DNA of 64,000 nucleotides, taken from positions 231,767 through 295,766 of the forward strand of contig JAHHHD010000004.1 of the NCBI GenBank assembly GCA_019359505.1, given 5' to 3'. Both the position numbers and the translations under genes were made by a program. A model generated the notes under the pieces. The model saw only the letters and a list, made by a program, of their open reading frames with translations. It did no database searches and was not told the DNA's origin. Source of the DNA: Drouetiella hepatica Uher 2000/2452. Lineage in GTDB: Bacteria > Cyanobacteriota > Cyanobacteriia > Elainellales > Elainellaceae. Each line of letters opens with the position of its first letter. Within the stretch, counting starts at the first letter, position 1. Positions 38,030-44,837 of the stretch are shown in pieces.

Positions 38030-38200
38030 CTATATTTCATCATCATCTACTTCTACTTCTACTTCACTTTCCTCTTCCTCGTCTTCATAGCTATCCACTA
38101 CATTATCTGTCTTAAAGTCGTAATTCGATCGTCCCTCAGCTTTCAATGTCTGTTGACATGTTGGCCGCAGAAACCAGAGAACTCCCCAGCATTTTTGCAC
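38030..38200 (-). CDS. Possible small acidic protein, perhaps a broken gene
   Basis: A 56-codon GTG frame reads VQKCWGVLWFLRPTCQQTL and ends in an E/V/D-rich tail (EEEESEVEVEVDDDEI). Highly acidic codon runs of this length are uncommon in noncoding DNA. A neighbouring frame just upstream reads QFRCKNAGEFSGFCGQH, a zinc-finger-like string, so a frameshift may split one older gene. The MITE-like element begins 15 bp upstream and could have removed the original start. Weak evidence. Confidence 0.3.
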   Translation of the reverse strand: MQKCWGVLWFLRPTCQQTLKAEGRSNYDFKTDNVVDSYEDEEEESEVEVEVDDDEI

Positions 38201-38214
38201 CTAAACTGTGCCTG

Positions 38215-38307
38215 TATGGCAACCGCCAAGGCGATTAAGACGAGGACATTTTAGGTGGGGCGCTTCGCGCCCCACCTAAAATGTCCTAAGCAAACTGGCA
38301 ACAGCTA
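38215..38307. mobile_element. MITE-like element with 45-nt palindromic core (complete copy)
   Basis: It starts TATGGCAACCGCCAAGGCG and ends GGCAACAGCTATA. The centre (38243-38287) is a perfect palindrome, AGGACATTTTAGGTGGGGCGC with loop TTC and its complement. Related copies lie at 41303-41394 (inverted), 44703-44774 (one end lost) and 55833-55885 (rearranged). The ends read TATnGC inward on both sides, suggesting short imperfect terminal repeats and a TA target. It has no coding capacity, so a transposase would act in trans. Confidence 0.8.
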
Positions 38308-38345
38308 TATTGCTGTACGAGCAATTCAGGCTTTCAGATAGGTTC

Positions 38346-39251
38346 CTATCCCTGCGGATGACAGAATTCCATCATCACGGACTCGCCCTTGCCCTGCTCA
38401 TCCAATTCTTGAGCAATACGCTTAACGCTCTCCTCGCTGAGAAACCAACGCGTCACTTTATGGGGGATAAACCACTTATATCGGTTGTGCAGACAAATGG
38501 AGTAGGTGACACTTGCGGGCAAAGAGTAGGTATAGTGCCGCTTTACTGTCAATCCAGCCCGTTCACCCGCCAAAGCCAGGGTTTTAGACTTGTACTGAAT
38601 TAGGTTGTACGGAAAGTCAAAACTGTGCCAGCGCCAGCCCATCTCCTGGGCAGAATCGCACTCAGCATTGGGGACATAGACACAAATATAGCCATCAGGA
38701 GCCAGGAGCTGTCTCATCGCATCTAGCGTCTCAACAGGACGAGGAGTTGACCCTAGAACATGAGAACACATAATCACATCAAATTTTTCCTCGCTCCCGA
38801 CCTGCTCCAGATAGTCTTCTAGGGTGCCCGTGAAGATATCAGTGCCGTTAGCACGACCCGCTGCTGCTGCCGCCTCACTGGGTTCAACGCCTTTGGTAAC
38901 AGCCACTCCCAAACGCTTGAAGATCCGTAGAAAAGAGCCGCCGCCGCATCCCACGTCCAGCAGACGCTTGCCTACAGGAACGGGAATGTGACGAAACTCG
39001 CCGCTCTTAAGAGCTTCCTCATAGAAGGCTTCTTCATCTTCATCGATCGCGTTATAGCATTGAAAATCTGGCTTGTGGTAATCACTCAGCTCTTGCCAGG
39101 TCGGTCTGGGATTGGCAAAGACTAGCCCACAGTCTTCACATCCATAGACTGACCATTTCAGAGGATCGTAAGGATGACGCGCCTCGCCCGCCATGAACTG
39201 AAACCGAATGCTCGTGGAATCGCAAACCGGGCAATTCGTTAACTGCTGCAT
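38346..39251 (-). CDS. Class I SAM-dependent methyltransferase with N-terminal zinc ribbon
   Basis: Residues 6-45 contain two cysteine pairs (NCPVCDST and YGCEDCGLVF), a zinc-binding N-terminus seen in C-methyltransferases and related enzymes for unusual sugars and polyketides. The Rossmann methyltransferase core follows: RLLDVGCGGGSFLRIF (motif I, about residues 94-109), then FDVIMCSHVLGSTPRP. It resembles cyanobacterial methyltransferases in polysaccharide loci and probably methylates a sugar or lipid-linked glycan. That role is inferred from its place 0.5 kb beyond the locus. It stands alone on its strand. Confidence 0.87.
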   Translation of the reverse strand: MQQLTNCPVCDSTSIRFQFMAGEARHPYDPLKWSVYGCEDCGLVFANPRPTWQELSDYHKPDFQCYNAIDEDEEAFYEEALKSGEFRHIPVPVGKRLLDVGCGGGSFLRIFKRLGVAVTKGVEPSEAAAAAGRANGTDIFTGTLEDYLEQVGSEEKFDVIMCSHVLGSTPRPVETLDAMRQLLAPDGYICVYVPNAECDSAQEMGWRWHSFDFPYNLIQYKSKTLALAGERAGLTVKRHYTYSLPASVTYSICLHNRYKWFIPHKVTRWFLSEESVKRIAQELDEQGKGESVMMEFCHPQG

Positions 39252-39480
39252 ATTATCTAAGTCCTAGAGGTCACGGGTCGCAGATTGACTCAAGCATCAG
39301 TCAGAAGCATTCAATGCACCCGTCTATAAAGCTCACTGAGCCAGAATATTTCTCACACAGAAGAATAACAGTTCTCCATTGGAGACGCTGGTATAGCTCA
39401 TAACGAGGAAATTAAAGTATTTATGAGGAAAACGAAGTATTTATGAAGTTAAGCAAAATTATTTAGTTAAACAGCCCAGC

Positions 39481-40299
39481 CTATCGATTGTCCTGCAACG
39501 GAATTTCGCAGGTGTTACCCACCTTGGCGATCGGTTTGCCACAGAGTTTACAAAAGTGGGCATCTACATCATGGGCGGTACAGCCGCAGTTGGTGCAAAG
39601 GGTGGCAATACCGCGATTTGAGGTTCTGACGAGCTGCTTAATCAGATCGCCCACCTGCCAGGGAATTAGCCCAATTCCAGTCAAAATCATCATGACTGCG
39701 AGAAGACGACCGACCTGCGAGATCGGCGTGATGTCGCCATAGCCGACGGTGGTCATGGTGGCTATGGCAAAATAAACGGCATCCAAAAAAGTGGCGAAGG
39801 CGTTGGGATTGATCGGATGCTCGACCTGATAGATCAGTCCTGAGTAGATAAAAATGATGCTGAACAGCGTGAACAAAATCCGCACCAGAATGGCGCTGTC
39901 TTCACGGCTGACATAGCCAAAAATCGTCTTGCCCTCGACATAGCGCAGCAGTCGCAAGATGCGAAACCAGCGGAAAATCCGGATGAAGCGAATATCGATC
40001 GCCGTAAACAAAAACGGTAGAATGGCGATCAAGTCAATTAGGGCGTAGAGGCTAAAAAAATACTTCAGCTTATATTCTGCACTCCACAGTCGCAGCAGGT
40101 ATTCTGTGGTGAAAATGGCTAAGATAAGCTGGTCAAGAAAATCTAGCGGTACTCGAACAGCGTCAGGAAGCCTATAGGTTTCTGCAATAAAAATGGCAGA
40201 AGAGAGCAGTACCAACCCTGCAATGGTGAGGTTAGCCACTTTGCCAAAGGTGGTTTCAATATCCTCAAGATAAAATCTGACTTTTGATTGCAGTTCCAT
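39481..40299 (-). CDS. Voltage-gated-type potassium channel with C-terminal zinc ribbon
   Basis: A six-helix ion channel subunit. The voltage-sensor helix S4 is visible as IRFIRIFRWFRILRLLRY, with arginine at about every third position. The pore has the K+ selectivity signature TMTTVGYGD. After S6 comes a short cytoplasmic tail ending in a zinc ribbon (TLCTNCGC, then HFCKLCGKPI). I use ATG 40299 (MELQSKVRF); the frame extends to a further ATG at 40323. Tetramers would pass potassium out of the cell. The zinc-ribbon tail in place of an RCK or cyclic-nucleotide domain is unusual. Confidence 0.9.
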   Translation of the reverse strand: MELQSKVRFYLEDIETTFGKVANLTIAGLVLLSSAIFIAETYRLPDAVRVPLDFLDQLILAIFTTEYLLRLWSAEYKLKYFFSLYALIDLIAILPFLFTAIDIRFIRIFRWFRILRLLRYVEGKTIFGYVSREDSAILVRILFTLFSIIFIYSGLIYQVEHPINPNAFATFLDAVYFAIATMTTVGYGDITPISQVGRLLAVMMILTGIGLIPWQVGDLIKQLVRTSNRGIATLCTNCGCTAHDVDAHFCKLCGKPIAKVGNTCEIPLQDNR

Positions 40300-40343
40300 G
40301 GCAAATGACCAGACACATTGCATCCTAATCCTTATTGAAACCT

Positions 40344-40814
40344 ATGCCGACCTACTTTTCGATCGCCTCTATGCTTCTGATGCCGTTTAGCTGGATGGCG
40401 CTTTCTGCAATCTCAGCTTCTGCTATGGCTGCATCGCCCGACCTGCTAGCCCAGACTCCACTAGCCCAGACTTCACTAGCTCAGACTGTCCAGCTATCCC
40501 AAGCTACTCCGACTAAGCCTATGACAACCCGTGCCGAAGAGTTTGTAAACTTGACGGCAAAGGGAGATTTTGTTGGAGCATGGCAGTATATTCATCCCTC
40601 CCTACGCACCACCTGGTCGCCCGTGGATATGCAGCAAAGTTGGCATGATTTACAGAATCGGACAGGCGCATTTCAGCAGTTTAATTCTTTTCGCCAAGAT
40701 GATCAGAGTGTGGTGCTAGTCAATACTCAGTTCGAAAAAGTGACTGACAATCTCATCATCATTTTTGATGACACGCGCCAATGGATCGTTGGCGTAGACT
40801 TTCCCCAAGAATAA
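40344..40814 (+). CDS. Exported small protein, DUF3887-like
   Basis: An N-terminal signal peptide (about residues 1-30, SMLLMPFSWMALSAISASAMA) is followed by a repeated LAQT segment and then a compact domain: AEEFVNLTAKGDFVGAWQYI and LIIIFDDTRQWIVGVDFPQ. This resembles the DUF3887 fold (NTF2-like), found in exported proteins of unknown function. The ATG at 40344 is used; a TTG at 40335 also fits. It is divergent from the K+ channel gene. Confidence 0.75.
   Translation: MPTYFSIASMLLMPFSWMALSAISASAMAASPDLLAQTPLAQTSLAQTVQLSQATPTKPMTTRAEEFVNLTAKGDFVGAWQYIHPSLRTTWSPVDMQQSWHDLQNRTGAFQQFNSFRQDDQSVVLVNTQFEKVTDNLIIIFDDTRQWIVGVDFPQE
40446..40490 (+). repeat. 15-bp coding tandem repeat (LAQT-type)
   Basis: Three units at 40446, 40461 and 40476 based on CTAGCCCAGACTCCA. 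They encode LAQTP, LAQTS and LAQTV just after the signal peptide. It is the third gene in the window with a 15-bp in-frame repeat. Confidence 0.88.
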
Positions 40815-40847
40815 ACAAGCCCCAAGAATAAACAAGCCCAAAAATAG

Positions 40848-41276
40848 TCAAGCCCGATCGCCAACTTGGGCAAATTCGACTTCGCCAAAAATGGCGGAGG
40901 CATGGGCGTAATACTTAAATTCCATCAGATTTTGAAACGGATCTTCTAGAAAGAAAGTGCGGTGTTCTAAAGGCAGACCCGTAAACCGATATTTCGGCTG
41001 CTGATAGAACTTTAGCCCCTGACGTTGCGATCGCTCCAGCAAATTCTCCCAATCTGCCTCAGCCGTAAAGACCAAGCCGAAGTGTCGAGGATAAATGCCC
41101 TTCTGGGGAGCAGTCGGCTCCGCGAGGTGAGCCACTAACTGATGACCATACAGATTTAAAATCACTGAGTTTGGGCTTTCTCGCCCCACGCTACAGCCTA
41201 GCCCTTCGGCGTAAAAGGCTTTGGTTTGAGCTAGGTCTGTGACGGGGAAGGCGAGGTGAAAGAGAGCTGTAGGCAT
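40848..41276 (-). CDS. VOC family protein (glyoxalase/bleomycin-resistance superfamily)
   Basis: A small metal-dependent fold of two beta-alpha-beta-beta-beta units. The first starts MPTALFHLAFPVTDLAQTKAFY with a likely metal histidine; the second ends RTFFLEDPFQNLMEFKYY with a glutamate ligand. The family covers glyoxalases, dioxygenases and resistance proteins; the substrate is not evident. I start it at ATG 41276. The longer frame to 41354 translates part of the MITE-like element and is not real. It is downstream of rsmD on the same strand. Confidence 0.88.
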   Translation of the reverse strand: MPTALFHLAFPVTDLAQTKAFYAEGLGCSVGRESPNSVILNLYGHQLVAHLAEPTAPQKGIYPRHFGLVFTAEADWENLLERSQRQGLKFYQQPKYRFTGLPLEHRTFFLEDPFQNLMEFKYYAHASAIFGEVEFAQVGDRA

Positions 41277-41302
41277 TGTGGATTTTGGGTTTTGGATGTT
41301 GG

Positions 41303-41394
41303 AGCTGTCGCCAGTTTGCTGAGGACATTTAGGGTGGGGCGCTCCGCGCCCCACCCTAAATGTCCCCGTCCTAACCGCCTTGGCGGTTGCTATA
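41303..41394. mobile_element. MITE-like element, inverted copy, overlapping the rsmD stop
   Basis: The core palindrome (41323-41365) is GGACATTTAGGGTGGGGCGC, loop TCC, and its complement. Read on the minus strand the element starts TATAGCAACCGCCAAGGCGG. Its first part encodes the last residues and the TAG stop of rsmD. The other end (AGCTGTCGCCAG) matches the right end of the 38215 copy. Confidence 0.85.
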
Positions 41395-41955
41395 GAGCAG
41401 AGGGCTGTCAGAATTTTGGGGGCTGTAGAAGGTGAGGGCGGTGCTGCCGTATACTTTTTGACGAACGATCGCCAAATTGCCTACGTGCTCTGGCAAAGGC
41501 TGAGTAGGGCTATGTTCGGCGGCAAGTTCACCCGCCAGAAGGCTGTGATCGGCGATCGCTTCCAGCACGGGTAGATATAAATCGCTGGCGTAAGGCGGAT
41601 CAAAGTAAATGCGATCGAATTTGGGCGATCGCTGTGCCAGGGTCAATACCTTGCTCACCACATCGCCGCGAATCACCTCAAACCTCTGTTCGGGCTGAGC
41701 CACCTGCTGCCAGTTTTGCTGAATGATGTTGCAAGCTCGACCCGACTCTTCGATGCCCATGACGATCGCTGCGCCGCGACAGAGGGCTTCGGCTCCCATT
41801 GCGCCGCTGCCCGCACAGAGATCAAGCCAGCGACATCCGGTAATTTTGCCCTGCCAGATGTTAAACAAAGCCTGTCTCACCCGCGAGGGCGTGGGGCGAG
41901 TGGCAAGCCCCGGCAGGGTTTTTAGAGGGCGATTGCCGTAGATTCGGAGAGACAT
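41371..41955 (-). CDS. rsmD: 16S rRNA (guanine(966)-N(2))-methyltransferase
   Basis: RsmD methylates G966 in helix 31 of 16S rRNA on the assembled small subunit. Family marks are the N-terminal RIYGNRPLKTLPG and RPTPSRVRQALFNIW, motif I LDLCAGSGAMGAEAL (about residues 42-56), and the catalytic DPPY in FDRIYFDPPYASDLYLP. At 194 residues it is normal in length. The C-terminal YSNRQGG and the stop codon come from the inserted MITE-like element, so the original end was replaced. It overlaps the end of hisH by 34 bp and is likely co-transcribed with it. Confidence 0.92.
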   Translation of the reverse strand: MSLRIYGNRPLKTLPGLATRPTPSRVRQALFNIWQGKITGCRWLDLCAGSGAMGAEALCRGAAIVMGIEESGRACNIIQQNWQQVAQPEQRFEVIRGDVVSKVLTLAQRSPKFDRIYFDPPYASDLYLPVLEAIADHSLLAGELAAEHSPTQPLPEHVGNLAIVRQKVYGSTALTFYSPQNSDSPLLYSNRQGG

Positions 41956-42581
41956 GAGCGATCGCGCACCAGCGCCACAAAGTTTGACAAGATTTGCAGT
42001 CCGCTCACCGAAGATTTTTCGGGATGAAACTGCACCGCCATGAGATTATCTTGGGCGATCGCTGCCGTCACCGTCTGCGTCCCGTGGGTTATGGTCGCTG
42101 CCGTTGCCGCTGGGTCAGCAGGATCGGCATAGTAGGAGTGAACAAAATACAGCCAGGGATCGTGCGGCAGATACTTCCACAGCGGCAGGTGAGGCTGGGT
42201 CATTTGGAGCTGATTCCAGCCCATGTGGGGAATGGTGAGTTCTGGCTCAGGTCGAAAATGACGCACCATACCAGGAACGATTCCTAGCCCTGACTCTACC
42301 CCTTCTTCGCTGCCCTCTAACAAAATGTGCAATCCCAGACAAATGCCCAAAAACGGCTTGCCGCTGGCAATGATATCTTTGATGGGCTGGATCAGGTCAC
42401 GCGATCGCAAATGCTGAATGGCGGGATCAAAAGCCCCTACTCCCGGCAGAACGACAGCATCGGCTTGCTCCAGATCTTTAACCGAGTCGGTAACATGGGT
42501 TTTAGCTCCAGCATTTTCTAGCCCTTTGCAGGCAGAGTGCAGGTTGCCCATATCGTAGTCAATCACGGCAATGAGGGTCAT
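41922..42581 (-). CDS. hisH: Imidazole glycerol phosphate synthase subunit HisH
   Basis: HisH is the glutaminase subunit that passes ammonia to HisF in histidine synthesis. The nucleophile is C81 in GICLGLHIL; H186 and E188 in QFHPEKS complete the triad. VIDYDMGNLHSACKGLE and PGVGAFDPA are further family motifs. Length 219 is normal. hisF is not in the window. The end overlaps rsmD by 34 bp. Confidence 0.96.
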   Translation of the reverse strand: MTLIAVIDYDMGNLHSACKGLENAGAKTHVTDSVKDLEQADAVVLPGVGAFDPAIQHLRSRDLIQPIKDIIASGKPFLGICLGLHILLEGSEEGVESGLGIVPGMVRHFRPEPELTIPHMGWNQLQMTQPHLPLWKYLPHDPWLYFVHSYYADPADPAATAATITHGTQTVTAAIAQDNLMAVQFHPEKSSVSGLQILSNFVALVRDRSCLSESTAIAL

Positions 42582-42923
42582 GGGTGGATCTCTTGGCTGG
42601 GCGATCGGCGAATAATCGGGATGAAGGTAGTCCCGGTATTAGTCCCGGTATTAGTCTCAATATATAGTCATATAAGCTTGTTGGCTTGCAAAAAGAGGTT
42701 TCAGCAGAAAATTCTGGCACTGCTGATTTTAGGGATGAATTTTTGTGTGAGCGCGATTCTGCGCCCCTCCTGGATAAAAATTTTGCCCCCGATTAAGCAA
42801 TGCCCGATTGGTAAGCCTTAGCTGTCTTGAAGTTTGATAGAATTAGGCGGTCAAGTGTGGTAGCTATCCACAGGCTGAAGCATTCTAGTCTCGGTAAAGT
42901 TCTGGCAAGGTAAGGTTATTTCT
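42582..42923. other. Intergenic region between hisH and the EF-hand gene
   Basis: A 12-bp unit, TAGTCCCGGTAT, is repeated in tandem: two perfect copies at 42628-42639 and 42640-42651 and a diverged third to 42663. It lies 47-82 bp upstream of hisH, in its promoter region. The rest has no recognisable feature. Confidence 0.6.
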
Positions 42924-43388
42924 ATGAGTTCTGAGAATTCTGAGAGCAAAATTCTTGAAGAGGCAGAGGAATTACTGCCGCCAGGGAAGCTTGCCAAGAT
43001 TAAGCAAGAATTTGAGCTGATCGATCGCAACAAGGACGGCAGAATTGACATTGACGAGTATCTGGACTATCTCTTGGCCAGTGAACGGGCAAGTCTAGCG
43101 AAGAAATTTGCTTATCTCGATCGAAACAAAGATGGCTTCATTGATATTGAAGAGTTTCTAATTGCCTCCGATCCGCAGTATCTTCTGCTGAGGCGGTTTA
43201 GAGATTTTGATGCCAATCGCAATGGGGTGCTTTCGATGTCAGAGGCGCTAAAAATTGCTGAAGAGTTCAATTTTCCAATCACGCGGGATTGGCTAGAGAA
43301 AATGTCGAGCCAGACGGATGCAAATGGTAAAAAGCTAATCACTTACAACGAGTATTTGGGAGCTGTCAGCCGTCTTGGCTTTCAATAG
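42924..43388 (+). CDS. Calmodulin-like four-EF-hand protein
   Basis: A 154-residue acidic protein with four EF-hand loops. Loops 1 and 2 are canonical: residues 34-45 (DRNKDGRIDIDE) and 66-77 (DRNKDGFIDIEE). Loop 3 (96-107, DANRNGVLSMSE) is near canonical. Loop 4 (132-143, DANGKKLITYNE) lacks the usual glycine at position 6 and is probably weak. There is no signal peptide, so it is a cytoplasmic calcium sensor or buffer. A Ca2+/H+ antiporter gene follows 123 bp downstream on the same strand, which supports a role in calcium control. The site AAGGTAAGG precedes the ATG. Confidence 0.93.
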   Translation: MSSENSESKILEEAEELLPPGKLAKIKQEFELIDRNKDGRIDIDEYLDYLLASERASLAKKFAYLDRNKDGFIDIEEFLIASDPQYLLLRRFRDFDANRNGVLSMSEALKIAEEFNFPITRDWLEKMSSQTDANGKKLITYNEYLGAVSRLGFQ

Positions 43389-43421
43389 CGGCTCGTCTAT
43401 GCAGAGGGCATCACAACAAGG

Positions 43422-43474
43422 GCATCAGGCGTAGAGCATCAGGCATAGAGCATCGGGCATAGAGCATCAGGCAG
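43422..43474 (+). repeat. 14-bp intergenic tandem repeat
   Basis: Units GCATCAGGCGTAGA, GCATCAGGCATAGA, GCATCGGGCATAGA and a partial fourth, between the EF-hand gene and the antiporter gene. Copy-number change would alter the distance to the antiporter start at 43512. Confidence 0.88.
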
Positions 43475-43511
43475 TGCTAAGGTCATTTTGTAGCATGATT
43501 TCATTCACACC

Positions 43512-44693
43512 GTGACCTTTAAGAACCTGATTTTAGTGATCCTCCTGGCGTTTATGCCGATCGCCTTTATTGCCGACCGGATGGAATGGGGAGATACTGT
43601 GGTGTTTACCACTTCTGCGATCGCTATCATCCCCCTCTCTATTTGGCTCAGCACCGCCACCGAAAAAATTGCGGTTGTCACCGGGTCATCTATTGGCGGG
43701 TTGGTGAATGCGGTGTTTTGTAATGCCACAGCGTTGATTATTGCCCTCACGGCGCTACGAAAGGGATTGGTCGATATCGTGGAAGCTAGCGTTACGGGCA
43801 GTATTGTGAGTGCGCTGCTGCTGCTGCTCGGCTTGGCAATGTTGGCGGGCGGGCTGCGCTACAAAGAGCAGGAATTTAAGCCGATCATTGCGCAAGTCAA
43901 CGGTTCCTCGATGACACTAGCCGTCGTGTCTTTGGCAATGCCTACCGCCGTGATCGCTACATCAAATCTGGTAGACGAAACCGCCATTCGAGATATTTCC
44001 GTGATCGTTTCCACAATTTTGATTGTGGTTTATGGACTGACGCTGATCTTTTCGTTGGGGACGCACAGCTATCTCTATGATGTTGGGCTAGCAGATGAAG
44101 AGCCGTCTGAGAAAGAATCGATTGAGCGGAAAAAAATCTCTAAATTCACCCCCCAGCCCCCCAATTCTGGGGAACTGGCGAACCTTCAAAGTTCCTCAGA
44201 ATTGGGGGACATCGAGGGCGTTTCAGCGTCATCCTCGCTATGGATTTGGATCGGGGTACTGCTAGCCTCAACGATCGCCATTGCCTTCCTCTCTGAGCTG
44301 TTTGTAGGCGTAATTGTGCCAGAAACAGAGCGCCTAGGCTTGACTCCACTGTTCACGGGTGTCATCTTTCTGCCACTATTGAGTGACGTGTCGGGATATG
44401 TGACGGTCGTGCGGCTGGCTCTCAAAAACAAGATGGATCTGACGGTCTCTACCGTGACGGGAGACAGTCTGCTGGTGGCGCTGTTTATGGCTCCGGTGCT
44501 GGTGTTGGTGGGTCAGGCAATCGGACAACCCATGACCCTCAACTTCAACCCGTTTGAGGTGGTGGCGATCGCCATTAGCGTCACTGTTGCCAACTTAATT
44601 AGCTTTAGAGGGCGATCGAACTGGTTAGATGGCACCTTGCTGTTGGCCGTTTATCTGGTGCTGGGCGTGGCGTTTTACTATCATCCTGCCTAA
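43512..44693 (+). CDS. Calcium/proton antiporter (CAX family) with a repeat-derived loop
   Basis: An 11-helix cation exchanger that moves calcium out of the cytoplasm in exchange for protons. Both alpha-repeats are clear: GGLVNAVFCNATALIIALTALRKG-like sequence near residues 63-86, where GNATEL is the usual family core, and LPLLSDVSGYVTVVRLALKNK near residues 290-310. The usual GNATE is here CNATA in the first repeat, and the second repeat reads SDVSGYV rather than GNAAEH, so this is a divergent member. The start is GTG. Residues 216-233 of the large cytoplasmic loop are encoded by an inverted repeat (44158-44208). Confidence 0.88.
   Translation: MTFKNLILVILLAFMPIAFIADRMEWGDTVVFTTSAIAIIPLSIWLSTATEKIAVVTGSSIGGLVNAVFCNATALIIALTALRKGLVDIVEASVTGSIVSALLLLLGLAMLAGGLRYKEQEFKPIIAQVNGSSMTLAVVSLAMPTAVIATSNLVDETAIRDISVIVSTILIVVYGLTLIFSLGTHSYLYDVGLADEEPSEKESIERKKISKFTPQPPNSGELANLQSSSELGDIEGVSASSSLWIWIGVLLASTIAIAFLSELFVGVIVPETERLGLTPLFTGVIFLPLLSDVSGYVTVVRLALKNKMDLTVSTVTGDSLLVALFMAPVLVLVGQAIGQPMTLNFNPFEVVAIAISVTVANLISFRGRSNWLDGTLLLAVYLVLGVAFYYHPA
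44158..44208 (+). repeat. Inverted repeat in frame inside the antiporter gene
   Basis: The left arm CCCCCAATTCTGGGGAAC (44158-44175) and the right arm GTTCCTCAGAATTGGGGG (44191-44208) pair at 17 of 18 positions. The same arms form the intergenic repeat at 61828-61911. It encodes PPNSGELANLQSSSELG in the cytoplasmic loop, with no frame change. Confidence 0.88.
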
Positions 44694-44702
44694 GTTTAGA
44701 GA

Positions 44703-44774
44703 TATGGCAACCGCCAAGGCGGTTAGGACGGGGACATTTTTGGTGGGGGCGCGAAGCGCCCCCACCAAAAATGT
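44703..44774. mobile_element. MITE-like element lacking one end
   Basis: It starts TATGGCAACCGCCAAGGCGG and contains a perfect palindrome (44734-44774): ACATTTTTGGTGGGGGCGC, loop GAA and the complement. The right-hand end found in the 38215 copy is missing. It lies 10 bp after the antiporter stop, between convergent genes. Confidence 0.82.
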
Positions 44775-44837
44775 TGTAAGTAATTCTTGGGGTAGGGGCT
44801 TAGCACTGCTAAGCCCCTACTGGCGAAAGCTACAAGT

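Larger units (their letters stand above)
37828..38345. other. Gene-poor region upstream of the beta-helix gene
   Basis: It holds a run of acidic codons on the minus strand (38030-38200, listed separately) and a complete MITE-like element (38215-38307). The 37830-37980 part, A/T-rich, is the likely promoter of the beta-helix gene. Confidence 0.5.

Noticed and set aside
40848..41354. Longer VOC protein starting at 41354
   Set aside because: The extra N-terminus is a translation of the MITE-like element and its flank; the conserved start is at 41276.
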